From Butyricimonas faecihominis (lineage in GTDB: Bacteria > Bacteroidota > Bacteroidia > Bacteroidales > Marinifilaceae): a stretch of 64,000 bases of DNA. Every line of letters begins with the position of its first letter. Positions within the stretch are counted from its first letter, which is position 1. The DNA lies in the NCBI RefSeq assembly GCF_033096445.1, contig NZ_AP028155.1, positions 1,183,880 through 1,247,879 on the forward strand, written 5' to 3'. Positions 8,445 through 16,270 of the stretch are shown piece by piece. The notes under the pieces were generated by a model, which had not been told where the DNA came from, made no database searches, and saw only the letters and a list, made by a program, of their open reading frames with translations. The position numbers and the translations under genes were made by a program.

Positions 8445-8780
8445 TTAATCGGTTATTTCAATGATTTCATCAATCCTGCCACAAAAGAATGCCCTCAATG
8501 AGGTTTTATCAACGGCATAGTATTCTGCAATATGCCCATATTGCTTGACAAAGAAACGTTTCAGCACATCCGAAAAGTCAAAGCGGTATCCTCCTAATGG
8601 AACTCCTTTCTTGAAATAGGTATTTCTGTTCACGCTGTTTGTCAGCCAATTCTTCTGCTGTCGGCACATAGGAACGCCATCATTGAGTTGTTGTCTCAAC
8701 TGATATACCATGCTATTTTGCAGGGTTGAAAGTTCGGGAATATCCCAATCCACAAATCTTGTCGCTATCGGTGTCATCAT
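8445..8780 (-). CDS. Conserved small mobile-element protein, unknown
   Basis: A 111-residue protein (MMTPIATRFVDWDIPEL...). The second half, YRFDFSDVLKRFFVKQYGHIAEYYAVDKTSLR, resembles a conserved hypothetical of Bacteroides integrative elements. No catalytic motif, signal peptide or membrane helix is visible. It starts 14 bases upstream of the end of the preceding gene's spacer and ends 12 bases before the LPD28-like gene, so the two are probably cotranscribed. Confidence 0.7.
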   Translation of the reverse strand: MMTPIATRFVDWDIPELSTLQNSMVYQLRQQLNDGVPMCRQQKNWLTNSVNRNTYFKKGVPLGGYRFDFSDVLKRFFVKQYGHIAEYYAVDKTSLRAFFCGRIDEIIEITD

Positions 8781-8794
8781 AAATCAATCCTCCA

Positions 8795-8974
8795 TTAGTC
8801 ATAGATTAGTACCTCGTCCCGGTATTCCACTACTTCTTTGCCGTTGTTGAGCCTTACCACTATTTCAGAGCCATAATCGCCAACCACTTCGCCCTCAGTA
8901 TATCCTTTGTAAGGTGTTAGTAAAGTACAAGAACACCCGATAATCTCTGTTGCCTGTTCTTCTTCGTAATACAT
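8795..8974 (-). CDS. Short 59-residue mobile-element protein
   Basis: I choose the ATG at 8974 (MYYEEEQATEIIGCSC), giving 59 residues; the longer frame to 9142 would lie inside the next gene. The sequence TEGEVVGDYGSEIVVRLNNGKEVVEYRDEV looks like a small beta-barrel of SH3-like type, the sort seen in short accessory proteins of Bacteroides elements. Its job is unknown. It is the third of four tightly packed minus-strand genes. Confidence 0.6.
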   Translation of the reverse strand: MYYEEEQATEIIGCSCTLLTPYKGYTEGEVVGDYGSEIVVRLNNGKEVVEYRDEVLIYD

Positions 8975-8994
8975 AGTACGCTTGTGTTTAAGGG

Positions 8995-9288
8995 TTATCT
9001 GTAAGACCATTCTCCGTTTGAGAATACCTGAAAGTTCACATACTCGTTGCACAGCTCGTGTGTCAGCACTCGGATATAAATCTTGTCTTTGCTCTCCAAA
9101 AGAGAAATCATTTCGTTTATCTCTTTTTCGGGATAATCCCACTTTGAGAAAAACTCTCCCTCGATACTGTCCTCTGCCCTGTCAAGATAACAGTCGCAAA
9201 AAGTTTCATCTAAAAATTTCTCTACCTTATCAAGGTCTTTCTCGTTCTCCGTACTTGCGTAGAAGATGTTTGTCGCATAATTTGCCAT
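8995..9288 (-). CDS. Conserved small mobile-element protein, unknown
   Basis: A 97-residue protein (MANYATNIFYASTENEKDLDK...). The opening resembles the start of YubB-like/DUF1281 plasmid proteins (ferredoxin-like fold), but I would not assign it firmly. It is the first gene of the minus-strand run 9288-8145. Its upstream region (9289-9683) has a diverged copy upstream of another element gene at 29216, so the two genes sit in comparable positions of two related elements. Confidence 0.7.
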   Translation of the reverse strand: MANYATNIFYASTENEKDLDKVEKFLDETFCDCYLDRAEDSIEGEFFSKWDYPEKEINEMISLLESKDKIYIRVLTHELCNEYVNFQVFSNGEWSYR

Positions 9289-9683
9289 AATCGCTTCTGA
9301 TTTGAATTTTTACTTTTCCCTCTGGTCGCATCAGCTACTTTCAGGTTTGATTAAAATTATGTCGCATTGCAAGGTGTCCCGGCTCTTCTTGCAAGGTTTC
9401 ATTGGCAAAATACTACCTCTGTTAATAACCGAGTGTGGAGATTTTGACAGGAACCGGCAGGCTTGACCTTGCAAAGAAGAAAGACAGGACATATACCTTC
9501 GCGACACAATTCTTATTCAACCAGCCCGAAAGTGATGTGGAAGAAGAAAATGGATAGTGGGCGTATAACAGGAACACTATAAACGGTGAACTGCATTTCA
9601 AGTAATAGCGAGTTAAAAAGAAGTCTTTGCTGGCGAAAAGAAAAAAGACGGCCAAAATGTTCAGATTTTGAGATTATCAAGCG
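9289..9683. repeat. Conserved element leader, copy 1
   Basis: Non-coding. It matches 29217-29675 in order: a CTNTWGTRGCATCWRCTACTTTC-like stretch, ATTATGTCGC/T, GCAAGGTTTCA, TACGACCTCTGT-like, CCTTGCA, CGCGACACAATTC-like, and AGCCCGAAAG. Identity is perhaps two thirds by eye. It precedes module copy A and lies upstream of minus-strand element genes in both places, so it is probably a conserved regulatory or transfer-related region. Confidence 0.55.
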
Positions 9684-10390
9684 GTTTAGTTTAGAACTTG
9701 ATTAGATATACAAAAACCAAACTAAACTTATTTATGAAGGCTTTTCAGAAATAATACAGGACTCAGTCATGAAAACGAGGGACAGCAAGGGACAAAACGA
9801 AAGATGGCGAGGGACAAATTTTGTCCCCCTAATTTCAGGCAGCTTCTAAAATAATATATTATTACTTTTCTTTTGGTATGCAAGAATTGATACAGGATTG
9901 CTGATTTTAAAATTGGGTGCATGTGATTACTTTGAGAGTTTCAGAAATGATACTAAACCTAACCTCACGGCTGAGGGACAAACAAAACAATAGCGAGGGA
10001 CAAATTGTGCCCCTCACATTTCAGTGTCATTTTCTGAAAGGGTTTTATTGTTTTTCTTTATTTTTCTATGCGAAATTTTGTCCCCCGTTTGTCCCCCAAA
10101 AATACTCTTCAAAAATTTCTCCATTGATACACAGCGATTTACACGATACAAATATCGTTTGCGTGGGGAAATAAACATTCTGCATCGGAAAATAACAGCA
10201 TATAACAAATTGATTATCAGCATACTACACAATATACAATAGAAAGTAAAAGAAGAAACAGTCCAACTTAGATGACATTGATAATCAATACATTAAATGC
10301 AAAGGAATAATAAAGTATTGTATCAATTTTTCATGATTTTGTCCCCCGTTTGTTCCCTGAACGGATACAAGGGACAAAATTCTGTCCCTC
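9684..10390. repeat. Module copy A: 44-bp element, GGGACAAA cluster, TGCATCGG
   Basis: It opens with a 44-base element flanked by GTTTAGT and ACTAAAC (9684-9727), the same length as in copies B and C. GGGACAAA or its complement then recurs about a dozen times: near 9778, 9787, 9809-9829 (a palindrome), 9973, 9995-10015 (palindrome), 10075-10100 (two inverted copies), and 10337-10389. The octamer TGCATCGG lies at 10181-10188, followed by TTGATTATCA. This copy is more diverged than B and C and lacks their TATATTTG promoter box. It marks the left edge of the 19.8-kb cargo block. Confidence 0.65.
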
Positions 10391-10576
10391 ATACAATTTA
10401 ACAGTGATAAATAGGCAAATTTTATCAGTACCACTAAAACTTATCCAAATTACAGATAATATTCGAATAGAACTGAATTGTTTTTTCAGCCAAAATAGAT
10501 TCTGATAATCAAGCGATTTGTATATTTGAATATCAGTGATTTTTATAGGGTAATTTAAAGAATTCACTGAAAAATA

Positions 10577-10609
10577 TTTGGAGTATTGCGAAATTATTCT
10601 GTATATTTG
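10577..10609 (+). promoter_or_regulatory. Promoter of the leader peptide/phosphoesterase unit
   Basis: TTTG (10577-10580), a 21-base spacer and TATATTTG (10602-10609) make a textbook Bacteroidetes promoter. Transcription would begin near 10616, just upstream of the ATG at 10631. Confidence 0.65.
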
Positions 10610-10630
10610 CGCCTCTTTTGAAAATTTACA

Positions 10631-10789
10631 ATGCAACAAAATAGAATGAACATATTATCCCAAACGACAATTCGAGGCAACAAATGCTTCGAAGTTCAGT
10701 CGTATGTTCTTCATGTTTGGAGCATTGAAACGCCAGAGAATATCATAAATACTTTCCAACGAACAGATATAGGAGATAAGATGCGATAG
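10631..10789 (+). CDS. 52-residue leader peptide, duplicated elsewhere
   Basis: An ATG frame of 52 codons begins MQQNRMNILSQTTIRGNK and ends GDKMR. It is not a chance frame: an inverted, decayed copy at 26136-26264 translates to MQRIWMGILSITTI, stop, GNKRSE... and the similarity continues through VxVxxIE and NTFQRT, so selection acted on the protein. It sits between a strong promoter and a strong terminator (10823-10868), about 190 bases before the phosphoesterase gene. It may be a regulatory leader peptide or a small independent protein. Function unknown. Confidence 0.6.
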   Translation: MQQNRMNILSQTTIRGNKCFEVQSYVLHVWSIETPENIINTFQRTDIGDKMR

Positions 10790-10822
10790 ATGCTCGTATC
10801 TTGATCTTAAAATAAACAACAG

Positions 10823-10868
10823 AATAGTTGGAGAGTCCTTACCGAACTTTCCAACTATTTTGTTTTAT
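10823..10868 (+). terminator. Intrinsic terminator/attenuator before the phosphoesterase operon
   Basis: AATAGTTGGAGAGT pairs with ACTTTCCAACTATT (14 bases, one G-U) around a nine-base loop, followed by TTGTTTTAT. It follows the leader peptide and precedes the phosphoesterase start, so read-through would control the operon. A related hairpin is present in the inverted copy near 26052-26090. Confidence 0.7.
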
Positions 10869-10982
10869 GCCCATTGGTGACTGTTTGCTCCGTGCAATTC
10901 CTCTCTCGTCATTTCCGTACAATGAGCACAAGAACAACCAATTTTAATTAACCGCACAGCAATGTGCACAAAAGAGAGCAAA

Positions 10983-11567
10983 ATGAATTACAAGTTTGAC
11001 GGAAGCAAGGTGTATTTTACATCGGACACGCACTTTTATCATTCGAATATCATTGACTTTTGCAAGAGGCCATTTAAGAATGTAGAAGATATGAATGAAA
11101 CGCTGATCGAAAATTGGAACCGGGTAGTTGGTCAAGATGATATAGTGTTTCATCTGGGGGATTTTTGCCTGGGAGGATCCCATGAATGGACCAAGATTCT
11201 TAACAGACTGAATGGAAAAATCTATCTCATTCTCGGTAATCATGATCTAAAAAATATCAGGCAAGGGTACGCCAGCAGGTTTGAATTGACAAGCATGCAA
11301 ATGCACATAGAGGTCGACAAGCAGAAAATCTACCTGAACCACTATCCGTTCCTCTGCTATGGAGGTGCTTACAGGAATATGTGGCAACTGTTCGGGCATG
11401 TGCATACGAGCAAGAATAATACGGGAAAAGACGCTTCACGGCTGGATATGCTCTTTCCGACGCAATATGATGTGGGAGTGGATAATAATGACTTTACTCC
11501 GGTCTCATTTGAGCTGGTAAAGAGGATAATCCAAAAACAGGTTGAACAAGCAAATAAAAATAAGTAA
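10983..11567 (+). CDS. Calcineurin-like metallophosphoesterase 1
   Basis: A 194-residue protein from the ATG at 10983 (MNYKFDGSKVYFTSDTHFYH); an ATG at 10962 would add seven residues. The metallophosphoesterase motifs are complete: SDTHF, HLGDFCLGG, LILGNHDLK, HYPF and FGHVHTS. Such compact enzymes hydrolyse phosphomono- or diesters with two metal ions; the substrate is not predictable. The next phosphoesterase starts one base after its stop, and two further genes follow on the same strand. The region holding its start and leader was duplicated in inverted orientation near 26 kb, where the ATG has changed to ATA. Confidence 0.88.
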   Translation: MNYKFDGSKVYFTSDTHFYHSNIIDFCKRPFKNVEDMNETLIENWNRVVGQDDIVFHLGDFCLGGSHEWTKILNRLNGKIYLILGNHDLKNIRQGYASRFELTSMQMHIEVDKQKIYLNHYPFLCYGGAYRNMWQLFGHVHTSKNNTGKDASRLDMLFPTQYDVGVDNNDFTPVSFELVKRIIQKQVEQANKNK

Positions 11568-11568
11568 T

Positions 11569-12345
11569 ATGAGAATACAATATATGAGCGATCTGCATTT
11601 TGAGTTCAGGGAGAACAGCAGGTACATAAAACAAAACAGATTTCCGGTAACGGGCGATATACTCGTATTGGCCGGAGACATTTTCTATCTGAAAGACAGA
11701 GTGGCTCCTTTGGGGAATTTCTGGAAATGGGCATCTAAAAACTATAGGCAGGTTCTTATTGTTCCCGGGAACCATGAATATTACAATTATTGCGATGTGA
11801 TGGAACGGGGATTACAATGGCGATGGATGTTCAAAGAGAATGTCGGTTATTATCAAAATCAAGTATTGAGAATAGACGATACCGATTTCATAATGAGCAC
11901 ATTTTGGTCGCATATCGAACCGGCAGACGAATATTTCGTTTGGAAAGGACTTAACGATTTCCGTCAGACCATGTACAAAGGGAAACTGCTCCAAACGGAA
12001 GCATATAATCAGATGCATGACTTCTGTTTAGGGCATATCAAAAAAAGTCTTGCCGAAAGTACGGCAGAACACATAGTGGTCGTGACTCACCACCTGCCTA
12101 CTTTGCAGGTTGTTGCTCCTCAGCATAAAGGTTCCGTATTGAACAGTGCCTTTGCCAGTGAATACGGAGACCTGATCGCTAACAGCCGGATCAATGCTTG
12201 GATTTACGGACATTCGCATACCAATATCGACACAGAAATCGGGAGTACAAAAGTGATTTGCAACCAGATGGGATATACATTTGAAAACGAGCATGTAATC
12301 AATGGATTTGATCCAGGGAAATTTTTAACGATTGAAAACGAATGA
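11569..12345 (+). CDS. Calcineurin-like metallophosphoesterase 2
   Basis: I place the start at the ATG at 11569 (MRIQYMSDLHFEF), right after the previous stop; 258 residues. Motifs: YMSDLH, LAGDIFY, IVPGNHEYY, VVVTHHLPT and WIYGHSHTN, all expected metal ligands present. It is a second, unrelated-looking member of the same superfamily as its neighbour, closer to the larger SbcD/Icc-like branch in motif spacing. Two consecutive phosphoesterases followed by an unknown protein and an HD-fold protein suggest a nucleotide-signal or nucleic-acid processing operon, possibly a defence module. That role is inferred. Confidence 0.88.
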   Translation: MRIQYMSDLHFEFRENSRYIKQNRFPVTGDILVLAGDIFYLKDRVAPLGNFWKWASKNYRQVLIVPGNHEYYNYCDVMERGLQWRWMFKENVGYYQNQVLRIDDTDFIMSTFWSHIEPADEYFVWKGLNDFRQTMYKGKLLQTEAYNQMHDFCLGHIKKSLAESTAEHIVVVTHHLPTLQVVAPQHKGSVLNSAFASEYGDLIANSRINAWIYGHSHTNIDTEIGSTKVICNQMGYTFENEHVINGFDPGKFLTIENE

Positions 12346-12348
12346 GAT

Positions 12349-13701
12349 ATGGAACGACATAAGAAGACAATCTTTACCAGGCATCTTTTCATAGACTTGG
12401 CAAAAGAATGCGGATTGAATGCTGCGATATTCGAACAGCTCGGAAGCGGGCGCAATACAGAAATCGTGGTTGATAACGATACATTGAAGATGTTAGTTAA
12501 ACTTCAGGAGCAATTTGCTCAACTGGAAGAGATGGGTGACAATGAATACAGAGGATTTTATATCGAATTGCCCCGCCCTACTCAGGAAGAATGGGGAGAT
12601 TGCGACGCGTCGATTGCAGACGGAGAATATGAGAGCACGGAAGAATACCTCCGGGATTGGGAATTGTCAAATCCCAGAGAAACGGTATGGTATCATGTCA
12701 GCTCCGCCAGGTACAGAGAAAATCGCACCATACAATTCACGGATAGGAAACACTCGTATTTTACTATTGCGAATTATTCTCGATATATAAACCGAGTAGG
12801 TAACAATTTTCCCAATGAATGGCAAAGGGATTTCTTGGCTAAGTTGACCTTATATTTTCATAAGCTAATCGATACTATCATACAAGATCCGGAGGAGTTC
12901 AATGATTATGTAGCGAATCATCTTCCTTACCAGCAGCGAGACGGGAAAATTGCGAGAAAGGAGTTCAACAGAATAGAACCGAGATTTAAAATTGAGGTCG
13001 AAGACGAGACGACTGCAATAAAAGCACTGGAGGATTCCGTCTGCAAGAATTTCGGGCGGCCGTTAGATACAATGACGATACGTTCGTATTGCAAATATTA
13101 TCGGATCGCTCATGAAGCCTATGGCCGGTATTTTGAAAGGTTTGATACTACACGAAAGATACGTACCCTCCCGAATGGAGTGCCATTGGAATTACAGGAT
13201 GTCGCATATTACAACATGGTTAAATTCTGTGATTTGCAGGATAAATACGCTCTCGACAGTGAGACGGATTTCAACAAATTCGCCTCGGACCATTATGGGG
13301 AACTGGGATTGTTGCGGTTGAATATACTCGCATCGGATTTTGACAGCCCCGGATGGAGAATCATTGTTTCCAACAGCTACTCGGCGTATGTGGATGTTGC
13401 GGTAGAAGTCGCCACTGCACTATACAAGTCTGGCGCTCCTTTGGAAATACACGACGCTGCCAAACTTTTACGAATACTCAAGGAGAAGGATCATGTGAAA
13501 TTGATTCCGTACACATTTCACGACTACATGGGCCATCATGAAGAAGGAACCGTTTATCAACTTCCATGGGAATACGAATGTATGGATAGCGAGGAGAATG
13601 TTTTATCATTGAAACAATACCATGACATTATCTCTCTGGCAGAATGGGATGAAATAGAAAAAGTAAACATTGACAAAAACGAGGTTGTGTCGAAATTGTG
13701 A
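12349..13701 (+). CDS. Unknown 450-residue protein of the phosphoesterase operon
   Basis: A 450-residue soluble protein starting MERHKKTIFTRHLF, three bases after the second phosphoesterase. I recognise no family. The N-terminal 170 residues are acidic and mixed alpha/beta; the middle (about 170-330) is helical. YRIAHEAYGRYFERFDTTRKI and ALYKSGAPLEIHDAAKLLRIL look structural, not catalytic. A terminator-like hairpin (13681-13710) overlaps its stop codon, which suggests it ends the phosphoesterase transcript. No signal peptide or membrane helix. Confidence 0.75.
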   Translation: MERHKKTIFTRHLFIDLAKECGLNAAIFEQLGSGRNTEIVVDNDTLKMLVKLQEQFAQLEEMGDNEYRGFYIELPRPTQEEWGDCDASIADGEYESTEEYLRDWELSNPRETVWYHVSSARYRENRTIQFTDRKHSYFTIANYSRYINRVGNNFPNEWQRDFLAKLTLYFHKLIDTIIQDPEEFNDYVANHLPYQQRDGKIARKEFNRIEPRFKIEVEDETTAIKALEDSVCKNFGRPLDTMTIRSYCKYYRIAHEAYGRYFERFDTTRKIRTLPNGVPLELQDVAYYNMVKFCDLQDKYALDSETDFNKFASDHYGELGLLRLNILASDFDSPGWRIIVSNSYSAYVDVAVEVATALYKSGAPLEIHDAAKLLRILKEKDHVKLIPYTFHDYMGHHEEGTVYQLPWEYECMDSEENVLSLKQYHDIISLAEWDEIEKVNIDKNEVVSKL

Positions 13702-13710
13702 CACAACCTC
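13681..13710 (+). terminator. Hairpin overlapping the stop codon
   Basis: GAGGTTGTGTC and GACACAACCTC form a perfect 11-base stem with an eight-base loop that includes the region of the TGA at 13699-13701. An AT-rich but not T-only tract follows, so termination may be partial. Confidence 0.55.
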
Positions 13711-13819
13711 ATAATTATTAGCAACATCTTTGGCAGACAATGATACTCTGCCCAATATGTTATAATTAACTATATAATTAAAAACAAAAGGAATTAATTA
13801 AAAAGAAGCGTGTAAAAGA

Positions 13820-14650
13820 ATGAAACTTGACTCAAATTTTATAGCATTCTGCAAGCAGAGCATCGCATTGGAACAACGAATGGCGAAACAGGCGGGAAAA
13901 CGGTTGAATGAAGCGATGCGCAACAATATCCAAGATATTAATGTATTGGATCGGATTGCAGACCAGCTACTTGACACTATGTCAGGGCTATCAGGTGCGG
14001 GAGAACGAACTTATATGAAATATATCAAATACTTGGGAACGTTTAACCCTCAAGCTGCAAAAGAAACAAAAGATACCTATGAAGATATCATGGGATATAA
14101 GATACATGTAGCATACGCAGCGGCACGATTGGCCAAAGAATTGCACAAAGGACAGGTAGATCAAGCAGGTAAAAATTACTTTGAAGAACATTTATCGACT
14201 GTCGGACGAAACGGTTTCGACTGGAAAGAAAAAACCGTGGGATTTCTGTTTAATGTAGCTGAAGATACAGGTCATACCGTAAAAGAGATCATTAGAAAAC
14301 TGAAAGCGATACTGGATGACTGGGAGAAGAACAAGGAAAAACATGACTGGATTTATGAATTTGAAGATATCGTAGGATCCTTTCCGAACGAAAAATACCA
14401 CAAATTAACAAAGCAAGAATGGGACGAGATTGAAGAAGCTCTCGATCTAATGGACTTCCGCACAACTACCAATCGTGAAACATATATCGAGCGTTTCCGC
14501 GGACATCGTTTGGCCATCAAAGTCAAATTGAATGACCTTCAGTACAATATGGATATTACCCGCATTCTACACCATACAGACAAAGACTTAGCGAGGATGG
14601 AAAGACATAAGAAAGAATATTATCTGTTATTAAAGATGCTGGCAGATTGA
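13820..14650 (+). CDS. RelA/SpoT-type HD-fold protein lacking the HD pair
   Basis: A 276-residue protein. Residues about 97-155 align by motif with the (p)ppGpp hydrolase domain of SpoT/MESH1: AYAAARLAKELHKGQVDQAGK (H109), HLSTV, then VGFLFNVAEDTGHT. In active enzymes the last segment reads LHDVVEDT; here the metal-binding His-Asp pair is Phe-Asn (144-145) while E148-D149 remain. Near the C-terminus KLNDLQYNM matches KLADRLHNM (D239), and a Lys-rich helix follows, also as in SpoT. It is therefore probably an inactive or altered nucleotide-binding member. It lies 118 bases after the 450-residue gene on the same strand and may belong to the same system. Confidence 0.7.
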   Translation: MKLDSNFIAFCKQSIALEQRMAKQAGKRLNEAMRNNIQDINVLDRIADQLLDTMSGLSGAGERTYMKYIKYLGTFNPQAAKETKDTYEDIMGYKIHVAYAAARLAKELHKGQVDQAGKNYFEEHLSTVGRNGFDWKEKTVGFLFNVAEDTGHTVKEIIRKLKAILDDWEKNKEKHDWIYEFEDIVGSFPNEKYHKLTKQEWDEIEEALDLMDFRTTTNRETYIERFRGHRLAIKVKLNDLQYNMDITRILHHTDKDLARMERHKKEYYLLLKMLAD

Positions 14651-15115
14651 AGTTTTAAGACAATCAAAATTTAACTCAACTTAGTGGCATGAACCTACAA
14701 GAACAAAAGATGTAAGGTTTAACCGAGATGATGGAAATCATATATCTATCATGCCACATATGGTAAATCAAAGAAAAATGAGAAAAGATTACTTCTAAAC
14801 GACTCAGAAGACTTGTAAAAACGCAAGTTTGACATATTATGTACATCTATTTTGGAAGTAACTAAGCTTTTGAATGGTAAGCTGTAATAGTCAAGACTTG
14901 TTCAGAAAGATGGCCTTTCACTTCAACGTTTCGCTTACTGCAATCAATCTCGCCAAGGGCACTTGCAAAAGAATGAAAATCAAATATTCGGTTTCTTCAT
15001 GCAAGTCGGTAACACACAATGCCAATATGCTTGAACGGCGTGTTCGCCATTCAAGCAGACACGACATTAATTGACAAAATTTTCAAAGAACTACTTTTAT
15101 TTACCGCAGAACCAC
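14651..15115. other. Convergent intergenic region with hairpin
   Basis: No gene is apparent in these 465 bases between the HD-fold gene and jetD, which converge. A 13-base near-perfect inverted repeat (TGCTTGAAC...GTTCAAGCA type, 15028-15057, loop TGTT) lies about 60 bases after the jetD stop; it has no T-run. Confidence 0.4.
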
Positions 15116-16270
15116 TTAGACTTGGCTAATTTTTAACGAACTATTGAATATATTTTCAATACATTTTTGCGGAATTTTCTCTTGCTCTAGACGTAGGTTG
15201 TGAGACTTGATATGATTATACAGTGTGGCTTCCGCAGGGGTAAGATGGAGAGGCTTTGATACATTGCTTGGAGTGCCTTTGTCGCCTTCAAAATAGGTGT
15301 CAAAGGTAGCGCGATCCATCAGAAGGCTTTGCGTCTGGGGAAAATAACTGCGGAACTGCGAGAGAATTTCGAAGCCCTGTACATCAATGTCGCCCCAATA
15401 GTATAGGGAAGCGTGCCGCATGAATGGAACAGACTTGAGGATGCCAACGGTGAATCCATGCCCCCAAATCAGCAGACTTCCTGCCAACTTGGGAAAAGTC
15501 AGGAAGTTGACTTTATTCTCCACCACAAACACCTTCTGCACAGGCAACGATAACGCACAGAACTGACTCTGAGGCATCGTCAGATCGTCTACACCAGAAA
15601 AGTATTCACTCGCAATCGATGCTTCCAACACACGAATGCGCACCCATGGCTCATCGTATCGCAATCCAAAGCGCTTTTCGAACTCCTTCTCATCCGAACA
15701 GACATGCTCTACAATGACAATATCCAGCAACTCACGAAGCACTCCCTTATTGCGCTCAATGAACTTGGTGTGCACCTCAATAGGCAATTCACGAATGTAC
15801 AACTCTGGACAAGGATTCGCCACAAAATAGCGCAAAACTTTCAACAAATCAGGCCAAGAGGAAGCATTCTCAATCACCTTAAGTGGATAGCGTTCCACCC
15901 ATGGACGAAGCTGCGGAAACTCATTAAACAACATCGCCACATCCTTGCGAAACTGTGACACTTCACCACCCTTCAGCAAGAAGCGCTCAACGTCCGATGC
16001 ACTCCTGAACAACACACGCTCAGGCAGATCCTGTTCGCCCAATGCTTTCGTTTTCACTGTTTTCCACTCAATCGTGTAACCAAAGCCCTTCACCTCTTTC
16101 GATTGCGAACGGATGTCCGTCAGTTCGTGCTGATACTCATCCATCGATGCGCTCGCTTTCTTATCGCAAGGAATCACAATTGGTTCAAACTCAGAGCCAG
16201 CGACCACTGAACGCAAATAATCCACATACTTGCGTTCCGTCTTCTTACGTATTTCTGCTGCCGTTATCAT
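15116..16270 (-). CDS. jetD: Wadjet JetD, TOPRIM-like nuclease subunit
   Basis: A 384-residue protein. The N-terminal DUF3322-type region starts MITAAEIRKKTERKYVDYL and the C-terminal DUF2220 region has the TOPRIM-like core YYWGDIDVQGFEIL. JetD cleaves plasmid DNA that has been extruded into a loop by the JetABC SMC complex. It is the last gene of a complete jetABCD operon; its start overlaps the jetC stop by four bases (ATGA-type). Length is within the usual 380-400 for the family. Nothing appears broken. Confidence 0.93.
   Translation of the reverse strand: MITAAEIRKKTERKYVDYLRSVVAGSEFEPIVIPCDKKASASMDEYQHELTDIRSQSKEVKGFGYTIEWKTVKTKALGEQDLPERVLFRSASDVERFLLKGGEVSQFRKDVAMLFNEFPQLRPWVERYPLKVIENASSWPDLLKVLRYFVANPCPELYIRELPIEVHTKFIERNKGVLRELLDIVIVEHVCSDEKEFEKRFGLRYDEPWVRIRVLEASIASEYFSGVDDLTMPQSQFCALSLPVQKVFVVENKVNFLTFPKLAGSLLIWGHGFTVGILKSVPFMRHASLYYWGDIDVQGFEILSQFRSYFPQTQSLLMDRATFDTYFEGDKGTPSNVSKPLHLTPAEATLYNHIKSHNLRLEQEKIPQKCIENIFNSSLKISQV

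Noticed and set aside
9917-10242. Short frames inside module A
   Set aside because: They consist of translated GGGACAAA repeats and AT-rich DNA.
9778-10390. GGGACAAA cluster as a plasmid-type iteron origin
   Set aside because: No rep gene or DnaA box cluster is nearby and the same repeats recur at block borders, so an origin is not supported.
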